DNA of 64,000 nt from Lysobacter sp. M2-1 (GCF_022662495.1 NZ_JAKPBU010000011.1:62001-126000), one strand, 5' to 3'; shown: positions 21,309-30,469, counted from the first letter of the stretch. The notes: generated by a model from the sequence alone, not told the origin. Numbers and translations are program-made.

Positions 21309-21991
21309 GTGCCGCGCGCAAGCCGCGCCGCACCGCGCAGCTGTCCGCGGCGGAAGTGGAGGAGCTCTTCGCCCGACTGGCCGAACTCGACCCCGAGCCG
21401 GCGACGGAACTCGAGTACTCCAGCCCCTACGAGCTGCTGGTCGCGGTCATCCTGTCCGCCCAGGCCACCGACGTAGGCGTGAACAAGGCCACGCGCCGGC
21501 TGTTTCCGGTCGCCAATACGCCCGCGGCCATGCTGGCGTTGGGCGAAGAACGCCTGAAGCGCCACATCTCGACCATCGGCCTGTTCAACGCCAAGGCCGC
21601 CAACGTAATCGCCATGTCCCGGCTGCTGATCGAGCGACATGGCGGCGAGGTACCGAATAGCCGCGAGGCGCTCGAATCGCTCCCGGGCGTCGGCCGCAAG
21701 ACCGCCAACGTGGTGCTGAATGTCGCGTTCGGCGAGCCCACCATTGCCGTGGACACGCACATCTTCCGGGTCTCGAACCGGACCGGCCTGGCCCCGGGCA
21801 AGGATGTGCGCGCGGTCGAGGACGCGCTGGAGAAACGCGTGCCCGACGCCTACCGGCTGCACGCGCACCATTGGCTCATCCTGCACGGTCGCTACACCTG
21901 CAGGGCGCGCAAACCGGATTGCCCGAAGTGCGTGATCCGCGACCTGTGCCGCTATCCGGACAAGACACCAGGCGACAGTCCTCTTCTGTGA
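21305..21991 (+). CDS. nth: Endonuclease III (DNA glycosylase/AP lyase)
   Basis: A 228-aa base-excision repair enzyme removing oxidised pyrimidines. It has the helix-hairpin-helix LPGVGRKTANVVL with the catalytic Lys, the catalytic Asp in VDTHIFRVSNR, and the [4Fe-4S] ligands in CX6CX2CX5C (CRARKPDCPKCVIRDLC). I infer a TTG start at 21305, overlapping the previous stop as TTGA, because the next in-frame Met lies inside the catalytic domain and the enzyme needs about 30 residues before SSPYELLVAV. The frame is open further upstream within the neighbouring gene. Confidence 0.93.
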   Translation: MSAARKPRRTAQLSAAEVEELFARLAELDPEPATELEYSSPYELLVAVILSAQATDVGVNKATRRLFPVANTPAAMLALGEERLKRHISTIGLFNAKAANVIAMSRLLIERHGGEVPNSREALESLPGVGRKTANVVLNVAFGEPTIAVDTHIFRVSNRTGLAPGKDVRAVEDALEKRVPDAYRLHAHHWLILHGRYTCRARKPDCPKCVIRDLCRYPDKTPGDSPLL

Positions 21992-22227
21992 GCAGCCAGC
22001 ATGCACGGGCGGATCGGGAATCTCCCGGGCCGCGCGCGCAACCAGTCGGTCCAGAACATGCGAATGGCGAATTGTGTCGATTTCCTGACAAGCTCACGAA
22101 CTTATGAGGCAGCATTTGACCGCCTGAAGGTCGGTGCGACGGTGGAGCCGGCGTTGTTGTCATCGCAACGAAATATTCACGCCCTAGCCTTGCGGCTCAT
22201 CTTCCAGGCCCCAAGGGCATTGCCAAC

Positions 22228-23370
22228 ATGAAAGCCACCCGCCATCTCCTCGCCGTCGCCCTGCTCGCCGCGATCGCGCCCGCCGCCCACGCGGAAATCG
22301 CCATCGACGTGATCGGTGGCTCCGAAGTCAGTCTCGAAGGCCTGGTCCAGGCCGACGGCAACTGGTTCGACAACGATCTGGCGGACCTCAACGGCGTCGG
22401 CGCCAACGGCGACGACAGCGAGTACGAGCTGCGCCGCGCCGAGATCGTGCTCAAGGGCAAGGGCCCCGGCAACTTCGAATGGGTATTGGGCTACGACGCC
22501 AAGGCCGACAAGTTCCTGGACGTCAACGCCAAGTACAAACTCGGCGGTGACAGCAACCACTTCCTGCAGGTGGGCCAGTACAAGCAGCCCAACAGCCTGG
22601 AAGAACTGTCCTCGACCAAGAACAACGACTTCATCTCCAAGGCCGCGGTCACCAATACCTACGCCGTGGCCCGTCGCCTCGGCGCCGCCTACGGCTATGG
22701 CACCAGCGACTGGGGCATCACCGCCAGCTACTTCGGCCGCGAGCTGACCCGCAACCTGGCGCACGGCTCGGGCTGGGGCGTGCGCGGCAACTTCGCTCCG
22801 GTCAACGAGAGCGGCAACATCCTGCACTTCGGCCTGGCGTACGTGAACTACGACACCGATGCAGATACCTTCCGCGTGCGCTCGCGCCCGAATGCCGACC
22901 TGGCCACGGTGCGCCTGATCGATGCCGGCACCATGACCGACACCGACCGCATCGCCACCACCAGCGGCGAGGCGATGTGGGTGCACGGTCCGTTCAAGCT
23001 GCAGGGCGAGTACTACACCAGCACCATCGACCGCATGGAAAGCGGCGACTACACCAGCACCGGCGGCTACATCAGCGGGGTGTGGAACATCACCGGCGAG
23101 ACCTGGGGGTACAAGGCAGGCGTGCCCACCACTCCGCTGCCGAGCGAACCGGCCAGCGGCATGTGGCAGCTGGGCCTGCGTTACGACACCATCGACCTGA
23201 ACGACGGCGATGTCGAAGGCGGCAAGATGGATGCGTGGACCGCCGGCGTGAACTGGTACTGGCGCTCCAACTTCAAGTTCATGCTGAATTACGTGATGGT
23301 GAACAGCGAGCGCGAGGACGTCAGCGACGATCCGAACATCATCGAGGCACGCGCACAGTTCTACTGGTAA
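22228..23370 (+). CDS. OprO/OprP-type phosphate-selective porin
   Basis: 380 aa. A signal peptide ends at AAHAEIA; the rest is a beta-strand-rich barrel ending in the C-terminal aromatic ARAQFYW, as outer-membrane proteins do. ADGNWFDND, RRAEIVLKGKGPGNFEWVLGYD and LQVGQYKQPNSLEELSSTKN fit the OprO/OprP porin family (phosphate/polyphosphate uptake). Proximity to pstS-pstCAB supports phosphate. Upstream, TTGTCAT-CGCA-ACGAAAT (22157-22174) is at best half a Pho box. It is closed by a strong bidirectional terminator. Confidence 0.88.
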   Translation: MKATRHLLAVALLAAIAPAAHAEIAIDVIGGSEVSLEGLVQADGNWFDNDLADLNGVGANGDDSEYELRRAEIVLKGKGPGNFEWVLGYDAKADKFLDVNAKYKLGGDSNHFLQVGQYKQPNSLEELSSTKNNDFISKAAVTNTYAVARRLGAAYGYGTSDWGITASYFGRELTRNLAHGSGWGVRGNFAPVNESGNILHFGLAYVNYDTDADTFRVRSRPNADLATVRLIDAGTMTDTDRIATTSGEAMWVHGPFKLQGEYYTSTIDRMESGDYTSTGGYISGVWNITGETWGYKAGVPTTPLPSEPASGMWQLGLRYDTIDLNDGDVEGGKMDAWTAGVNWYWRSNFKFMLNYVMVNSEREDVSDDPNIIEARAQFYW

Positions 23371-23393
23371 TCAACCCAGCAAACGGACGAAAC

Positions 23394-23423
23394 AAAAAGC
23401 GCGGCTCAGGCCGCGCTTTTTTT
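23394..23423. terminator. Bidirectional terminator between porin and LysM genes
   Basis: AAAAAGCGCGGC, a TCAG loop and GCCGCGCTTTTTTT form a 12-bp stem with A and T tracts on both sides. It serves the convergent porin (plus) and LysM (minus) genes. Confidence 0.9.
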
Positions 23424-23459
23424 GTGCAGGAGGCTGGCCGCAGGGCGCTTGCGCCGCGG

Positions 23460-24251
23460 TCATTCGTACTCGGGTCCTCGCTCGGTCCGGACCACAACGC
23501 CATTGACGTAGTGCGACGTCACGGACTGGTAGGTGCCTTCGGGCGTGCGTTCGGTGCTGCTCACCGGTCCGTTCAAGGCCATGCCGTTTCCGTCGGTCTC
23601 GATCCGCGCTGCCCCTGTCGCCGGATCGATCTCCGGATCGGCGGTGTCGTCGTAAGGCGAAGTCATGAACGAATCTTCGGTTCGAACCCCATTCTCGAAA
23701 CGGACCCAGCGGCAGTTGCCGCGGCTGTCGCCGTCGACTACGAAGTAGCCATCCCTTGGATTGCCCTGCTTGTCGGTGGTGATCGCATTGCCGTTGGGAG
23801 CGAAGGTCTCGGCATTCGTCGGCTGGCCGTTCGCGGCAGGCGTGGCTTTGTAGGGTTCGCCGACCGGCTGGCCATTCTGATAGTTCTGGTAGGCGACCTG
23901 CCCGTTTCCGTCCGGGCCGCCGACGGGCACGGCGCCGTTGTGCGGAGACACGGGCCTGACGTAAAGGACCTCGCCGGGCCAGATCAGGTCGGGATTGCGG
24001 CCACCCGCCGCATCCGCAAACTGCGGGTTGTCGGCCATGAACTGCGCGCGCTGCGCAGGGTCGTTCCAGTCGAGACCCTGCTGGGCCATCAGCCCGCTGA
24101 TGGTATCGCCTGGCTCCACTGCCACCGGCACCGTGCCCGCCGGAGCCTGCTGACCCTCCGGCCCCTGTCCCTGCTGCGCCTCCATCACCGAGGTATAGCT
24201 GACGTCGGGATTGCCCTGATAGGGCGGCGCGGATGAAAGTTCGGTCCCCAT
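23460..24251 (-). CDS. LysM-domain protein of unknown function
   Basis: 263 aa. Residues about 43-100 form a LysM-like module: VEPGDTISGLMAQQGLDW ... NPDLIWPGEVLYVRP, with a longer than usual insert. No signal peptide is visible (MGTELSSAPPYQGNPD). The rest is Gly/Asn/Gln-rich with repeated short beta motifs such as NGQPVGEPYKATP and NGQPTNAETFAP, and ends YVNGVVVRTERGPEYE. A strong AGGAGG ribosome site precedes ATG 24251. It is divergent from pstS, and the Pho boxes lie between them. Peptidoglycan binding is implied by LysM; export route and role are unknown. Confidence 0.75.
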   Translation of the reverse strand: MGTELSSAPPYQGNPDVSYTSVMEAQQGQGPEGQQAPAGTVPVAVEPGDTISGLMAQQGLDWNDPAQRAQFMADNPQFADAAGGRNPDLIWPGEVLYVRPVSPHNGAVPVGGPDGNGQVAYQNYQNGQPVGEPYKATPAANGQPTNAETFAPNGNAITTDKQGNPRDGYFVVDGDSRGNCRWVRFENGVRTEDSFMTSPYDDTADPEIDPATGAARIETDGNGMALNGPVSSTERTPEGTYQSVTSHYVNGVVVRTERGPEYE

Positions 24252-24335
24252 TGCGGCCTCCTGCTTGCGTGTGGTTCCGACACGGGAAGCATCCCGTGCC
24301 GCATCGACGCCGGGAACTGGGGCCGGCCCTAGGTA

Positions 24336-24353
24336 CTGTCACGCGAGCGACAT
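24336..24353 (+). promoter_or_regulatory. Candidate Pho box 1 upstream of first pstS
   Basis: CTGTCAC-GCGA-GCGACAT fits the PhoB pattern of two 7-mers (CTGTCAT-like) separated by 4 nt; the first 7-mer is nearly perfect. It starts exactly 33 nt before box 2, three helical turns. Confidence 0.6.
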
Positions 24354-24368
24354 GCCGCTGGCATGCCA

Positions 24369-24386
24369 CTGTCACACAACCGTTAT
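24369..24386 (+). promoter_or_regulatory. Candidate Pho box 2 upstream of first pstS
   Basis: CTGTCAC-ACAA-CCGTTAT is a good match to the Pho-box direct repeat, with the A-rich spacer that PhoB sites usually have. It lies 52 nt before the GTG start of pstS and would take the place of a -35 element. Confidence 0.7.
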
Positions 24387-24437
24387 GGAATGCACGCCAG
24401 TGCGGCCCTGATCCGCATTCACCACTGGAGCGCTTTC

Positions 24438-25457
24438 GTGTTCAAGACCCTGAAATTCCGCGTCGCCGCGCTCGCCCTGGCGACGGCTTTCGCAGCCAAT
24501 GCCTTCGCCGCCGACATCACCGGCGCGGGAGCGACCTTCATCTACCCGGTCATGTCCAAGTGGTCGGCCGACTACAACAAGGCCACCGGCAAGAAGATCA
24601 ATTACCAGTCGATCGGTTCGGGCGGCGGCATCGCCCAGATCAAGGCGGGTACCGTGGACTTCGGTTCGTCGGACAAGCCGCTGCCTCCCGATGAACTGGC
24701 CAAGGCCGGACTGGCGCAGTTTCCTTCCGCGATCGGCGGCGTGGTGCCCGTGGTCAACCTGCCGGGCGTCGAGTCAGGCGCGATGAAGCTCGATGGCCCC
24801 ACCCTGGCCAACATCTTCCTGGGCAAGATCAAGACCTGGAACGATCCGGCGATCGCCGCGCTGAACAGCGGCGTCAATCTGCCTTCGAGCAAGATCACAG
24901 TGGTGCATCGCTCAGATGGTTCCGGCACCACCTTCAACTTCGTCAACTATCTGTCCAAGGTCAGCGGCGACTGGAAGTCCAAGGTCGGCGAAGGCACCAG
25001 CGTGAACTGGCCGGCGGGCATCGGCGGCAAGGGCAACGAAGGCGTGGCCGCCTATGTCAAGCAGATCAAGGGTTCGATCGGCTACGTCGAGTTCTCCTAC
25101 GCGCTGCAGAACAAGCTCACGTTCTCGCGCCTGAAGAACGCCGCCGGCAACTTCGTGCAGCCGCGCGACGAGACCTTCCAGGCCGCCGCCGCCGGCGCCG
25201 ACTGGGCCAGCGCCACGGACTTCCACCTGGTGATGACCGATGCGCCCGGCGAGAACTCCTGGCCGATCGCCGCGACCAATTTCATCCTGATGTACAAGCA
25301 GCCCAAGAACGTCGAAGGCGCCAAGGCCGCCAAGGAGTTCTTCAAATGGGTCTACGCCAACGGCGACGAGCAGGCCAAGAAGCTCGATTACGTGCCGCTC
25401 CCCGACGCTCTGGTCTCGCAGATCGAGGCCTACTGGTCGCAGAACATGGCCTATTGA
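24438..25457 (+). CDS. pstS: Phosphate ABC transporter substrate-binding protein PstS, copy 1
   Basis: A 339-aa periplasmic phosphate-binding protein. The signal peptide ends AANAFA before ADITGAGATFIYP, the family N-terminus. Phosphate-contacting loops are visible: GAGATFIYP, SIGSGGGIAQIKAGTVDFG, SSDKPL and HRSDGSGTTFNF. I chose the GTG at 24438, preceded by GGAG 7 nt upstream; the longer frame lacks a signal peptide. It is preceded by two Pho boxes and followed by a strong terminator, so it forms its own unit. It is a close paralogue of the next pstS. Confidence 0.95.
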   Translation: MFKTLKFRVAALALATAFAANAFAADITGAGATFIYPVMSKWSADYNKATGKKINYQSIGSGGGIAQIKAGTVDFGSSDKPLPPDELAKAGLAQFPSAIGGVVPVVNLPGVESGAMKLDGPTLANIFLGKIKTWNDPAIAALNSGVNLPSSKITVVHRSDGSGTTFNFVNYLSKVSGDWKSKVGEGTSVNWPAGIGGKGNEGVAAYVKQIKGSIGYVEFSYALQNKLTFSRLKNAAGNFVQPRDETFQAAAAGADWASATDFHLVMTDAPGENSWPIAATNFILMYKQPKNVEGAKAAKEFFKWVYANGDEQAKKLDYVPLPDALVSQIEAYWSQNMAY

Positions 25458-25508
25458 TCCGGGCCCGGACGTTACCCAGAACAATCTTCTCTCGCTTAGT
25501 GAGCAACT

Positions 25509-25535
25509 GCGGGCCCTTAGGGGCCCGCTTTTTTT
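25509..25535 (+). terminator. Rho-independent terminator after first pstS
   Basis: A perfect 8-bp stem GCGGGCCC / GGGCCCGC with a TTAG loop is followed by seven T residues. It cuts the first pstS off from the second pstS-pstCAB unit. Confidence 0.92.
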
Positions 25536-25632
25536 GCGCGATGCATCGCCGGGCAGAACCGGTTGTACGCGAGATCCGGCATCACGACGTGGTTAAGCCG
25601 CTCCCGGAGCAGGCAGAACACACGCGCAGGGC

Positions 25633-25661
25633 ATGTCATTGGGCTGTAACAAAAACATCAT
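25633..25661 (+). promoter_or_regulatory. Candidate triple Pho box upstream of second pstS
   Basis: Three 7-mers with 11-nt periodicity: ATGTCAT-TGGG-CTGTAAC-AAAA-ACATCAT. The first two match CTGTCAT best. The array ends 51 nt before the second pstS start, almost the same distance as in the first pstS. Confidence 0.65.
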
Positions 25662-25712
25662 TTCATAGCGGCTCCCGGCGGCAGTCGCCGCCCGATGCCC
25701 TCGGAGTTCCGT

Positions 25713-26801
25713 ATGAACGTTCGCGTCGCCCTCATCGCCGCGGCGATCGCCGTTTCCCTCGCCGCCTGCAAGCCGGCGGACAACAACGCCCCGGTTGCAG
25801 CCGGCGACACGGCCGCTGGCGCCCAGACGGCGCCGACCGGCGACAGGATCACCGCCGAGATCACCGGCGCCGGCGCCACCTTCATCTATCCGTTGCTGTC
25901 GAAGTGGTCCGACGACTACAACAAGGCCACCGGCGCCAAGATCAATTACCAGTCGATCGGCTCGGGCGGCGGGATCGCCCAGATCAAGGCGGGCACGGTG
26001 GATTTCGGTTCGTCCGACAAGCCGCTGCCACCCGAGGAACTGGCCGAGTCCGGCCTGGCGCAGTTCCCGTCCGCCATCGGCGGCGTCGTGCCGGTGGTGA
26101 ACGTGGAAGGGATCGAGCCCGGCAAGCTGCGCCTGACCGGCCCGCTGGTCGCGGACATCTTCCTAGGCAAGGTCAAGACCTGGAACGATCCAGCGATCGC
26201 CGCGCTCAATCCCGGCGTCGCCCTGCCCTCGGCCAAGATCAGCGTCGTGCATCGTTCCGACGGCTCGGGCACCACATTCAACTTCGTCAACTACCTGTCC
26301 AAGGTCAGTCCGGAATGGAAGGCCAAGGTGGGCGAAGGCACCTCGGTCGGCTGGCCCACCGGCGTCGGCGGCAAGGGCAACGAAGGCGTGGCCGCGTACG
26401 TGAAGCAGATCAAGGGTTCGATCGGCTATGTGGAACTGGCCTACGCCACCGAGAACGACATGGCCTATACCGCAATGCAGAACGCGGCCGGGAACTGGGT
26501 GCAGCCGAGCGCCGAGACCTTCCAGGCGGCGGCGGCCGGGGCGGACTGGAAGAACGCCAAGGACTTCAGCCTGGTGATCACCAACTCGCCCGCGGCCCAG
26601 GCCTGGCCGATCAGCGCGACCAACTTCATCCTGATGTACAAGCAGCCCAAGGACGCAAAGCGCAGCCGCAACGCGCTGGACTTCTTCAAGTGGGCGCTCG
26701 AGAACGGCCAGCCGCAGGCCGATGCGCTGCACTTCGTGCCGCTGCCCAAGGAACTGGTCGAGCAGGTCGAAGCGTACTGGGCTTCCGACATCAAGGCGTG
26801 A
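25713..26801 (+). CDS. pstS: Phosphate-binding lipoprotein PstS, copy 2
   Basis: A 362-aa second PstS. Unlike copy 1 it has a lipobox (SLAAC), so it should be membrane-anchored, followed by an Ala/Thr/Asp-rich linker of about 30 residues before EITGAGATFIYPLLSKW. All phosphate loops are conserved (SIGSGGG, SSDKPL, HRSDGSGTTFNF). ATG 25713 is chosen over an in-frame ATG six codons upstream because it starts the signal peptide directly. It leads pstC-pstA-pstB-phoU from its own Pho-box array. Confidence 0.95.
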   Translation: MNVRVALIAAAIAVSLAACKPADNNAPVAAGDTAAGAQTAPTGDRITAEITGAGATFIYPLLSKWSDDYNKATGAKINYQSIGSGGGIAQIKAGTVDFGSSDKPLPPEELAESGLAQFPSAIGGVVPVVNVEGIEPGKLRLTGPLVADIFLGKVKTWNDPAIAALNPGVALPSAKISVVHRSDGSGTTFNFVNYLSKVSPEWKAKVGEGTSVGWPTGVGGKGNEGVAAYVKQIKGSIGYVELAYATENDMAYTAMQNAAGNWVQPSAETFQAAAAGADWKNAKDFSLVITNSPAAQAWPISATNFILMYKQPKDAKRSRNALDFFKWALENGQPQADALHFVPLPKELVEQVEAYWASDIKA

Positions 26802-26880
26802 CCGCAAGGACGATCGAGTCGGCCCACGTGCATGAGGCGGGCCACCGTTCGACGTGCATGAGCACCAGGAACGCAATCGA

Positions 26881-27849
26881 ATGAACAGCATCGCAGTCCC
26901 TCTGCCCAGCAGCGAACGCGACCGCCTAGATCAGCGTGCCGATCGCGGATTCCGCTGGCTGGTCACGGCTGCCGGCGTCTTCGTGCTGGTGTCGCTCGCC
27001 GCCGCAGCGCTGTCGATGCTGTGGGGCGGACGCGAAGCCTTCGCGAAGTTCGGCATCGCATTCCTCTGGACCGACCAGTGGGATGCAGTGCAGCAGCAGT
27101 TCGGCGCGCTGGTGCCGATCTACGGCACCCTGGTCACGGCGCTCATCGCGATGCTGATCGCGGTGCCGGTCAGCTTCGGCATCGCCATGTTCCTCACCGA
27201 GATCGCGCCGAAGTGGCTGCGCGGCCCGGTGGGCAGCGCGATCGAACTGCTTGCCGGCATCCCCTCGATCATCTACGGCATGTGGGGCCTGTTCGTGCTG
27301 GTTCCGTTCCTGGCCGAGCACGTCTATCCCTGGGTGGATGCCCACCTGGGCCAGATGCCGCTGCTCGGCACGCTGTTCTCCGGCCCGCCGCTGGGCCTGG
27401 GCATGGGCACCGCCGGTCTGGTCCTGGCGATCATGGTGATCCCGTTCATCTCGTCGGTGATGCGCGAGGTGTTCCTCACCGTGCCCGGCCGGCTGAAGGA
27501 ATCCGCGTACGCACTGGGATCGACCAAGACCGAAGTCGTGTGGGACGTGGTCCTGCCCTACACGCGCTCGGCGGTGATCGGCGGGATCTTCCTGGGGCTC
27601 GGACGCGCGCTGGGCGAGACCATGGCGGTGACGTTCGTGCTGGGCAACGCGCACTTCATGACCCTGTCGCTGCTCGAACCGGGCAATTCGATCGCCGCCA
27701 CCATCGCCAACGAATTTACCGAAGCGGATTCTGCGATGTATCGCTCCGCGCTGATCGCGCTGGGGTTCGTCCTGTTCCTGGTCACGTTCGTCGTGCTGAC
27801 GGTGGCGCGGCTGATGCTGCGCCAGCTGCAGAAACGCGAGGGCACCTGA
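26881..27849 (+). CDS. pstC: Phosphate ABC transporter permease PstC
   Basis: A 322-aa inner-membrane permease half with a cytoplasmic N-terminus, one hydrophobic segment near residues 25-48 and the five-helix MetI-like core. ELLAGIPSIIYGMWGLFVLV and ALGSTKTEVVWDVVLP are PstC hallmarks, the latter being the EAA loop that docks PstB. The ATG at 26881 has AGGAAC upstream; an earlier in-frame ATG has no ribosome site. The stop overlaps the pstA start by 1 nt (TGATG). Confidence 0.96.
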   Translation: MNSIAVPLPSSERDRLDQRADRGFRWLVTAAGVFVLVSLAAAALSMLWGGREAFAKFGIAFLWTDQWDAVQQQFGALVPIYGTLVTALIAMLIAVPVSFGIAMFLTEIAPKWLRGPVGSAIELLAGIPSIIYGMWGLFVLVPFLAEHVYPWVDAHLGQMPLLGTLFSGPPLGLGMGTAGLVLAIMVIPFISSVMREVFLTVPGRLKESAYALGSTKTEVVWDVVLPYTRSAVIGGIFLGLGRALGETMAVTFVLGNAHFMTLSLLEPGNSIAATIANEFTEADSAMYRSALIALGFVLFLVTFVVLTVARLMLRQLQKREGT

Positions 27850-28700
27850 TGTCGACTTCGCTGCACGCACGGCGCCAGCTCAAGAACGCCGCGGCCCAGA
27901 TTCTGGCCACCGTGGCGACGATCTTCGGGCTGTTCTGGCTCGTGTGGATCATGTGGACCACGCTGAGCAAAGGACTCGGATCGCTGAACCTCGCCCTGTT
28001 CACCGAGATGACCCCGCCGCCCGGCGACGAAGGCGGCATGCTCAACGCATTCGCCGGCAGCGCGTTGATGAGCCTGTTGGGCATCGCGATGGGTGCTCCG
28101 ATCGGGGTGCTCGCCGGCACCTTCCTGGCCGAGTACTCCAAGCGCAGCTTGCTGGCCGAGGCCGTGCGCTTCGTCAACGACATCCTGTTGTCGGCGCCGT
28201 CGATCGTACTCGGCCTGTTCGTCTACACCGTGGTGGTCGCGCAGATGGGCCATTTCTCCGCGCTCGCAGGCGGCATCGCGCTTGCGTTCATCGTGCTGCC
28301 GGTCGTGGTGCGCACCACCGACGAGATGCTGCGCCTGGTTCCGGCGCAGATGCGCGAGGCTGCGCTGTCGCTTGGCGTACCGCAATGGAAGGTGATCTTG
28401 CAGGTGCTCTATCGCGCCTCCCTGCCCGGCATCGTGACCGGCATCCTGCTCGCGCTGGCACGCATCACCGGCGAAACCGCACCGCTGCTGTTCACCGCGC
28501 TCAACAACCAGTACTGGACGACCAACATCTTCCAGCCGATGGCCAATGTGCCGGTCGTGATCTTCCAGTACGCCATGAGTCCCTACGACACCTGGCATAC
28601 CCTTGCCTGGGCGGGCGCCTTCGTCCTGACCCTGTTCGTCCTGCTGATCAGCCTGGTCGCGCGCGCCATCGTGCTGCGCAACAAGATGGTCCACGATTAA
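27849..28700 (+). CDS. pstA: Phosphate ABC transporter permease PstA
   Basis: A 283-aa partner permease of Pst[21 protein letters not shown] and the EAA-type [19 protein letters not shown] loop identify PstA, followed by [18 protein letters not shown]. The start overlaps the pstC stop, which decides it: the frame is open far upstream but only as a shadow of pstC. PstB starts 19 nt downstream. Confidence 0.96.
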   Translation: MSTSLHARRQLKNAAAQILATVATIFGLFWLVWIMWTTLSKGLGSLNLALFTEMTPPPGDEGGMLNAFAGSALMSLLGIAMGAPIGVLAGTFLAEYSKRSLLAEAVRFVNDILLSAPSIVLGLFVYTVVVAQMGHFSALAGGIALAFIVLPVVVRTTDEMLRLVPAQMREAALSLGVPQWKVILQVLYRASLPGIVTGILLALARITGETAPLLFTALNNQYWTTNIFQPMANVPVVIFQYAMSPYDTWHTLAWAGAFVLTLFVLLISLVARAIVLRNKMVHD

Positions 28701-28719
28701 ACCGACCGGATCGCCCGTC

Positions 28720-29547
28720 ATGAACGATGTCCACGCCAGCACCGCATCCAAACCGCGCATCGCCACACCCCAGCGCGCAGCCGCCAACGCTTCGCCCGTG
28801 AAGCTGGCCGCACGCGGGCTCGACTTTCACTACGACAAGTTCCATGCGCTGAAGAACATCAACCTGGAGATCCCGGAGAAGCGTGTGACCGCGCTGATCG
28901 GGCCATCAGGCTGCGGCAAGTCGACCCTGCTGCGCATCTTCAACCGCATCTATGCCCTGTACCCGAAGATGACCGCCACCGGTGAGGTGCTGCTGGACGG
29001 CGAGAACATCCTCTCGCCGAAATATCCGATGAACCGGCTGCGCAGCAAGGTGGGGATGGTGTTCCAGAAGCCGGTGCCGTTCCCGATGACCATCTACGAG
29101 AACGTCGCCTATGCCATCCGTCATCACGAGAAACTGTCCAAGTCGGAGATGAACGACCGGGTCGAGCACGCGCTGCGGCAGGGCGCGCTGTGGGAGGAGG
29201 TCAAGGACAAGCTCGGCCAGAGCGCGCTGGGTCTGTCCGGCGGCCAGCAGCAGCGCCTGTGCATCGCGCGCGCCGTCGCGCTGAAGCCGGACGTGCTGCT
29301 GCTCGACGAACCCACCTCGGCCCTGGATCCGATCTCCACCAGCCGCATCGAGCAGCTGGTGGAGGAACTGAAAGCCGACTACACCATCGCCATCGTTACC
29401 CACAACATGCAGCAGGCGGCGCGCGTGTCCGACTTCACCGCCTTCATGTACCTGGGCGACCTGATCGAGCACGACACGACCGAGACGATCTTCTCCAATC
29501 CCTCGAAGCGGCAGACCGAGGACTACATCACCGGCCGGTTTGGGTGA
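28720..29547 (+). CDS. pstB: Phosphate ABC transporter ATPase PstB
   Basis: A 275-aa cytoplasmic ABC ATPase powering phosphate import. It shows Walker [11 protein letters not shown]-loop FQKPVPFP, signature LSGGQQQR and Walker [17 protein letters not shown]. The [19 protein letters not shown] stretch is PstB-specific. A 25-residue Ala/Pro-rich N-terminal extension precedes the fold. PhoU follows after 97 nt. Confidence 0.98.
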   Translation: MNDVHASTASKPRIATPQRAAANASPVKLAARGLDFHYDKFHALKNINLEIPEKRVTALIGPSGCGKSTLLRIFNRIYALYPKMTATGEVLLDGENILSPKYPMNRLRSKVGMVFQKPVPFPMTIYENVAYAIRHHEKLSKSEMNDRVEHALRQGALWEEVKDKLGQSALGLSGGQQQRLCIARAVALKPDVLLLDEPTSALDPISTSRIEQLVEELKADYTIAIVTHNMQQAARVSDFTAFMYLGDLIEHDTTETIFSNPSKRQTEDYITGRFG

Positions 29548-29644
29548 GGCAGTTGCCCGCGCGGCATTGCCGCGCAGCTTGCCGAACGCCCGCCATGGAC
29601 GGCTGCGGATACCACCTTAAGCGACGCTCACAGGATTCCAGACC

Positions 29645-30355
29645 ATGAACAACCAGCCCCACGACCACATCGTCAAGAGCCATGACGAGGAACAGCAACG
29701 CCTGACCGGCGAGATCCTGCGCATGGGCGAGATGGCCTGCGCCCAGCTCAGTGCCGCCCTGGACGTGGTGGAACGACGCGACGACAAGGCGGCCGAGCGC
29801 ATCATCGCCAACGACGAGGCGATCGATGCGCTCGAGCGCGAGGTAAGTCACGACGTGATGCGCCTGGCCCTGCGCGGACCGCTGGCCGCGGACCTGCGGA
29901 TCATCCTGGCGGCGCTGCGCATCTCGGCCGACATCGAGCGCATCGGAGACTACGCGGCCAACGTGGCCAAGCGCTCGCTCACGCTCAACCGCACGCCACC
30001 GCTGCCGCATACCCGCGGCCTGCGCTCGCTCGGCGAATTGGCCCTGCAACAGGTGCGCGACGTACTGGTGGCGTATCGCGACCTGGACGACAACACCGCG
30101 CTGCGCGTACGCGCCCGGGATGCCGAGCTGGATGCGCAATACACCAGCCTGTTCCGCGAGCTGCTGACCTACATGATGGAGGATGCGCACAGCATCACGC
30201 CGTGCACGCACCTGCTGTTCATGGCCAAGAACCTCGAGCGGATCGGCGACCATGCCACCAACATCGCCGAAAACATTTGGTTCCGGCTGCACGGCGAACA
30301 GGTACTGCCGCCCCGGGAAAAGCGGGACGAATCCAATACCTTCGGGGTCGAATAA
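29645..30355 (+). CDS. phoU: Phosphate signalling regulator PhoU
   Basis: A 236-aa cytoplasmic protein that links PstSCAB to the PhoR/PhoB system and represses the Pho regulon when phosphate is plentiful. Two symmetrical three-helix bundles are visible by the repeated metal motif: ADIERIGDYAANVAKR in the first half and NLERIGDHATNIAENIWF in the second. It is last in the pst operon. PhoB and PhoR are not in the window. Confidence 0.97.
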   Translation: MNNQPHDHIVKSHDEEQQRLTGEILRMGEMACAQLSAALDVVERRDDKAAERIIANDEAIDALEREVSHDVMRLALRGPLAADLRIILAALRISADIERIGDYAANVAKRSLTLNRTPPLPHTRGLRSLGELALQQVRDVLVAYRDLDDNTALRVRARDAELDAQYTSLFRELLTYMMEDAHSITPCTHLLFMAKNLERIGDHATNIAENIWFRLHGEQVLPPREKRDESNTFGVE

Positions 30356-30469
30356 CGAACCCTTAAGGAAGGCCGAAACGCCAGCACTTCCGGCAGGGGC
30401 GCAGGTCCGGCCAAAGCGGTAGGATGCCCCTCCCAGCGGGCGCGGCGCCCGCCCCAGCGGAGCATACGC

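Noticed and set aside
22085-22174. Full Pho box for the porin gene
   Set aside because: TTGTCAT-CGCA-ACGAAAT and CTGACAA-GCTC-ACGAACT each match only one half of the repeat; too weak to list as a site.
22001-22231. A 76-codon ORF between nth and the porin
   Set aside because: No ribosome site, no recognisable similarity and it ends at the porin start; treated as the porin promoter region.
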